A stretch of DNA of 6,979 bases from an uncultured Spirochaetales bacterium (GTDB lineage: Bacteria; Spirochaetota; Spirochaetia; Sphaerochaetales; Sphaerochaetaceae), in assembly GCA_945947045.1 (NCBI GenBank), contig CAMEXG010000111.1, positions 1 through 6,979 of the forward strand, read 5' to 3'. The notes under the pieces were generated by a model. The model was not told the origin of the DNA. It made no database searches and saw only the letters and a list, made by a program, of their open reading frames with translations. Below, piece after piece: positions 5,312 through 6,979 of this stretch. Numbering within the stretch: the stretch's first letter is position 1; each line of letters opens with the position of its first letter. Both the position numbers and the translations under genes were made by a program.

Positions 5312-6040
5312 ATGGAATACGCAATAAAGACAACTGGCCTTACAAAGAAGTATAAAGAAATAACTGCGGTAGATGACTTGAATCTTGAAATAAAGAATGG
5401 AGAGCTCTTCTCTCTTCTTGGAGTAAATGGAGCTGGAAAGACAACTACAATAAAAATGCTCTCCACTCTCACACTCCCTACAAAGGGAGATGCTGTGGTA
5501 TCAGGAGAAAGCATCATCTCATCTCCAAATCTCGTCAAAGAGAGAATCGGGGTTTCTCCTCAGGAGACTGCTGTTGCCCCTAGTTTGAGTGCCAAAGAAA
5601 ATCTCACTCTTATGTGTGATGTCCATGGCTTAAATAAAGATAAAGCAAAGGCAAAAATCGAAGAATTATCAAAGGCATTGGACCTTGAAAGCGTCATGAA
5701 TAGGAAAGCTGGAAAGCTCAGCGGAGGATGGCAGCGCCGTCTAAGCATCGCCATGGCTTTGGTTTCAGAGCCTAAAGTATTATTTCTCGACGAACCTACA
5801 CTGGGCTTAGATGTAATAGCAAGAAGTGAGTTATGGGACCTGATCGAGAGCTTAAAAGGCAAAACTACAATAGTCCTCACCACCCATTACATGGAAGAAG
5901 CGGAAGCATTAAGCGACAGGTTAGGCGTAATGAAGAACGGTCGTCTTCTCTTTACAGGCACTGTGAAGGAAATGAAAGAGAAAACAGGTACCGAAAAAAT
6001 CGAAGATGCTTTCATAAAGATGATCAAGGAGGCTAAATAA
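5312..6040 (+). CDS. ABC transporter ATP-binding protein, DrrA/NatA-like exporter type
   Basis: A 242-residue nucleotide-binding subunit that starts MEYAIKTTGLTKKY. Walker A GVNGAGKT is at 37-44, the Q loop at Q84 (VSPQE), the signature LSGGW at 136-140, Walker B VLFLDEP at 156-162 (D160, E161), the D loop GLD at 165-167 and the H loop at H192 (TTHYMEEAEAL). All residues needed for ATP hydrolysis are present. The signature has W in place of the more usual Q, a variant I recall from this subfamily. The HYMEEAE and 'LGLD' context is typical of ATPases that pair with ABC-2 permeases to export drugs, lipids or ions. It acts on the inner face of the cytoplasmic membrane with the permease, whose start codon overlaps its stop by 1 nt. 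Substrate unknown. Confidence 0.93.
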   Translation: MEYAIKTTGLTKKYKEITAVDDLNLEIKNGELFSLLGVNGAGKTTTIKMLSTLTLPTKGDAVVSGESIISSPNLVKERIGVSPQETAVAPSLSAKENLTLMCDVHGLNKDKAKAKIEELSKALDLESVMNRKAGKLSGGWQRRLSIAMALVSEPKVLFLDEPTLGLDVIARSELWDLIESLKGKTTIVLTTHYMEEAEALSDRLGVMKNGRLLFTGTVKEMKEKTGTEKIEDAFIKMIKEAK

Positions 6041-6771
6041 TGAAATCACTTGCTCTTTCCACCAGAACAGCAAAAGAAATACTAAGAGATCCCATTAATC
6101 TATTCTTCGGCTTGGGATTCCCTCTCATCCTTATTCTTCTATTATCTACAATACAAAAGAATATTCCGGTATCACTCTTTGAAATCGAAAATCTGACTCC
6201 AGGGATAACAGTATTCGGCCTATCTTTTATGTCTCTCTTTGCTGCCGTGATAGTATCGAAAGACAGAGAGTCTGCCCTACTCTCCAGACTTTATACCACA
6301 CCTCTGAAGAGTTTCGATTTTATCATCGGATACATTCTCCCCCTGATCCCTATCTCTATACTTCAAAGCATCATCTGTTATATAGTGGCCATCCCATTCG
6401 GCTTGAAACTTTCAGAAGGAGTTATTTTGGCTCTGATCGGGAATATACTTGTATCTCTTTTCTTCATCTCTTTCGGAGTATTATGTGGCAGCACTCTTTC
6501 TTCCAAAGAGGTAGGAGGAATCTGCGGAGCACTACTGACAAATCTTTCAGCTTGGCTCAGCGGCGTCTGGTTTGACATTTCCCTTGTGGGAGGAGTATTC
6601 AAGGCTGTTGCAAACGCTCTTCCTTTTATCCACGCAGTGGAAATGGAGAGGGCATTATTCTCAGGAAACTATGAAGGAATCGGGATACATATTCTAGTTG
6701 TAGGAATCTACACTCTTGCTGTCACACTATTAGCCATATTAATGTTTCTTAGACAAATGAAGAACAAATAA
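6040..6771 (+). CDS. ABC-2 type transporter permease
   Basis: A 243-residue membrane subunit with about six helices (near 18-38, 54-73, 93-115, 124-150, 155-175 and 214-238). The motif SKDRESALLSRLYTTPLKSFDFIIG (from residue 73) is the ABC-2 family coupling region (RERGTLERLLTTP...), which contacts the ATPase. It has the length of a half-transporter permease and so probably works as a homodimer with two ATPase subunits. AAGGAGG (6026-6032) is an excellent ribosome binding site, and the ATG shares its A with the TAA of the ATPase gene. Together with the kinase and regulator this suggests an inducible exporter for an antimicrobial or other amphipathic compound; the substrate is not evident. It is not a large BceB-type permease. 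No hairpin terminator follows it. Confidence 0.9.
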   Translation: MKSLALSTRTAKEILRDPINLFFGLGFPLILILLLSTIQKNIPVSLFEIENLTPGITVFGLSFMSLFAAVIVSKDRESALLSRLYTTPLKSFDFIIGYILPLIPISILQSIICYIVAIPFGLKLSEGVILALIGNILVSLFFISFGVLCGSTLSSKEVGGICGALLTNLSAWLSGVWFDISLVGGVFKAVANALPFIHAVEMERALFSGNYEGIGIHILVVGIYTLAVTLLAILMFLRQMKNK

Positions 6772-6778
6772 ACGACAC

Positions 6779-6807
6779 TTGAGAAAAGATACCTAAAGCT
6801 ATAACAT
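6779..6807 (+). promoter_or_regulatory. Candidate tRNA promoter
   Basis: TTGAGA (6779-6784, 5 of 6 to TTGACA) is followed by TATAAC (6800-6805, 5 of 6, 15-bp spacer) or TAACAT (6802-6807, 4 of 6, 17-bp spacer). Transcription would begin about 6812-6815, just before the tRNA at 6821. The first spacer is short, so the exact -10 is uncertain. Confidence 0.45.
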
Positions 6808-6820
6808 ACTCTAAGAATAC

Positions 6821-6905
6821 GGAAAGATGGCCGAGAGGTCGAAGACACTTGATTCGAAATCAAGCAAGGGGCAACCCTTCGGGGGTTCGAATCCCCCTCT
6901 TTCCG
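6821..6905 (+). tRNA. tRNA-Ser, anticodon CGA (reads UCG)
   Basis: The acceptor arm is GGAAAGA (6821-6827) with TCTTTCC (6898-6904), followed by discriminator G6905. The anticodon stem is CTTGA/TCAAG (6848-6852 and 6860-6864) around loop TTCGAAA with anticodon CGA at 6855-6857. A long variable arm (AAGGG/CCCTT with GCAA loop, about 6866-6879) marks a class II tRNA. The T arm is GGGGG-TTCGAAT-CCCCC. The long variable arm, G73 and the CGA anticodon all agree with serine. CCA is not encoded, so a CCA-adding enzyme must supply it. Confidence 0.96.
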
Positions 6906-6912
6906 TTTTTTT
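6906..6912 (+). terminator. T-run directly after the tRNA, probable transcription stop
   Basis: Seven T residues start at the base after the discriminator. The strong GC T arm and acceptor stem of the tRNA itself would act as the preceding hairpin, so no separate terminator stem is needed. No other stem-loop is visible between here and the window end. The remaining bases (6913-6979) hold no recognisable gene. Confidence 0.45.
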
Positions 6913-6979
6913 ATTTGTCTATAGTATTTCAAATGGAGTAAATTCCCAAAGAGTATTTAAAGACATAACGCTCCAATCA

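Noticed and set aside
5298..5327. Nine-codon frame starting ATG at 5298, overlapping the ATPase start, as a possible leader peptide
   Set aside because: It has no ribosome binding site and its own codons contain the site for the real gene, so it is most likely chance.

Overview
The window looks like a chromosomal stretch from an AT-rich, fermentative, probably gut- or host-associated diderm bacterium. A spirochaete related to Treponema or Sphaerochaeta is my best guess. The diderm signs are a small beta-barrel-like outer-membrane protein with a signal peptide and a terminal aromatic residue. The glycerol-3-phosphate genes, the small membrane families and the two-component/ABC cassette are also common in Firmicutes, so the assignment is an inference. 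Genes are dense, A-rich in codon choice (many AGA and AAA) and mostly on the + strand.

Region 1 (1-1544) is the tail of a glycerol-3-phosphate operon on the + strand. It holds the C-terminal part of a pyridine-nucleotide/FAD oxidoreductase, a small four-cysteine DUF1667 protein, and GlpP, the glycerol-3-phosphate responsive antiterminator. Gaps are 1 nt and then a 4-nt overlap, so the three are translationally coupled. The rest of the operon and its leader lie upstream of the window.

Region 2 (1507-2397, - strand) is an eight-helix membrane protein of unknown role. Its 3' end overlaps the glpP 3' end by 38 bp in convergent orientation. A 120-bp divergent spacer follows.

Region 3 (2482-3440, + strand) is a two-gene unit: a two-helix small membrane protein and a 165-residue outer-membrane-type protein, closed by a strong intrinsic terminator. 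The ribosome binding site of the first gene lies inside a perfect 9-bp inverted repeat.

Region 4 (3487-6771, + strand) is a sensing-and-export cassette: an OmpR-type response regulator, a histidine kinase with a very short extracytoplasmic loop, an ABC ATPase and an ABC-2 permease. The likely logic is that the kinase senses a membrane-active compound or envelope stress and phosphorylates the regulator, which raises expression of the exporter. A TGTAAA direct repeat with 10-bp period in the kinase-ATPase gap is a candidate regulator site. The regulator gene has no Shine-Dalgarno sequence and a -10-like hexamer exactly where a leaderless transcript would need it.

Region 5 (6821-6905) is tRNA-Ser(CGA) with its own candidate promoter and a T-run directly after it. 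The last 70 bases hold no recognisable gene.

I see no CRISPR array, insertion sequence, phage gene or clear genomic island boundary. The most interesting signals are regulatory rather than a new multi-gene system.
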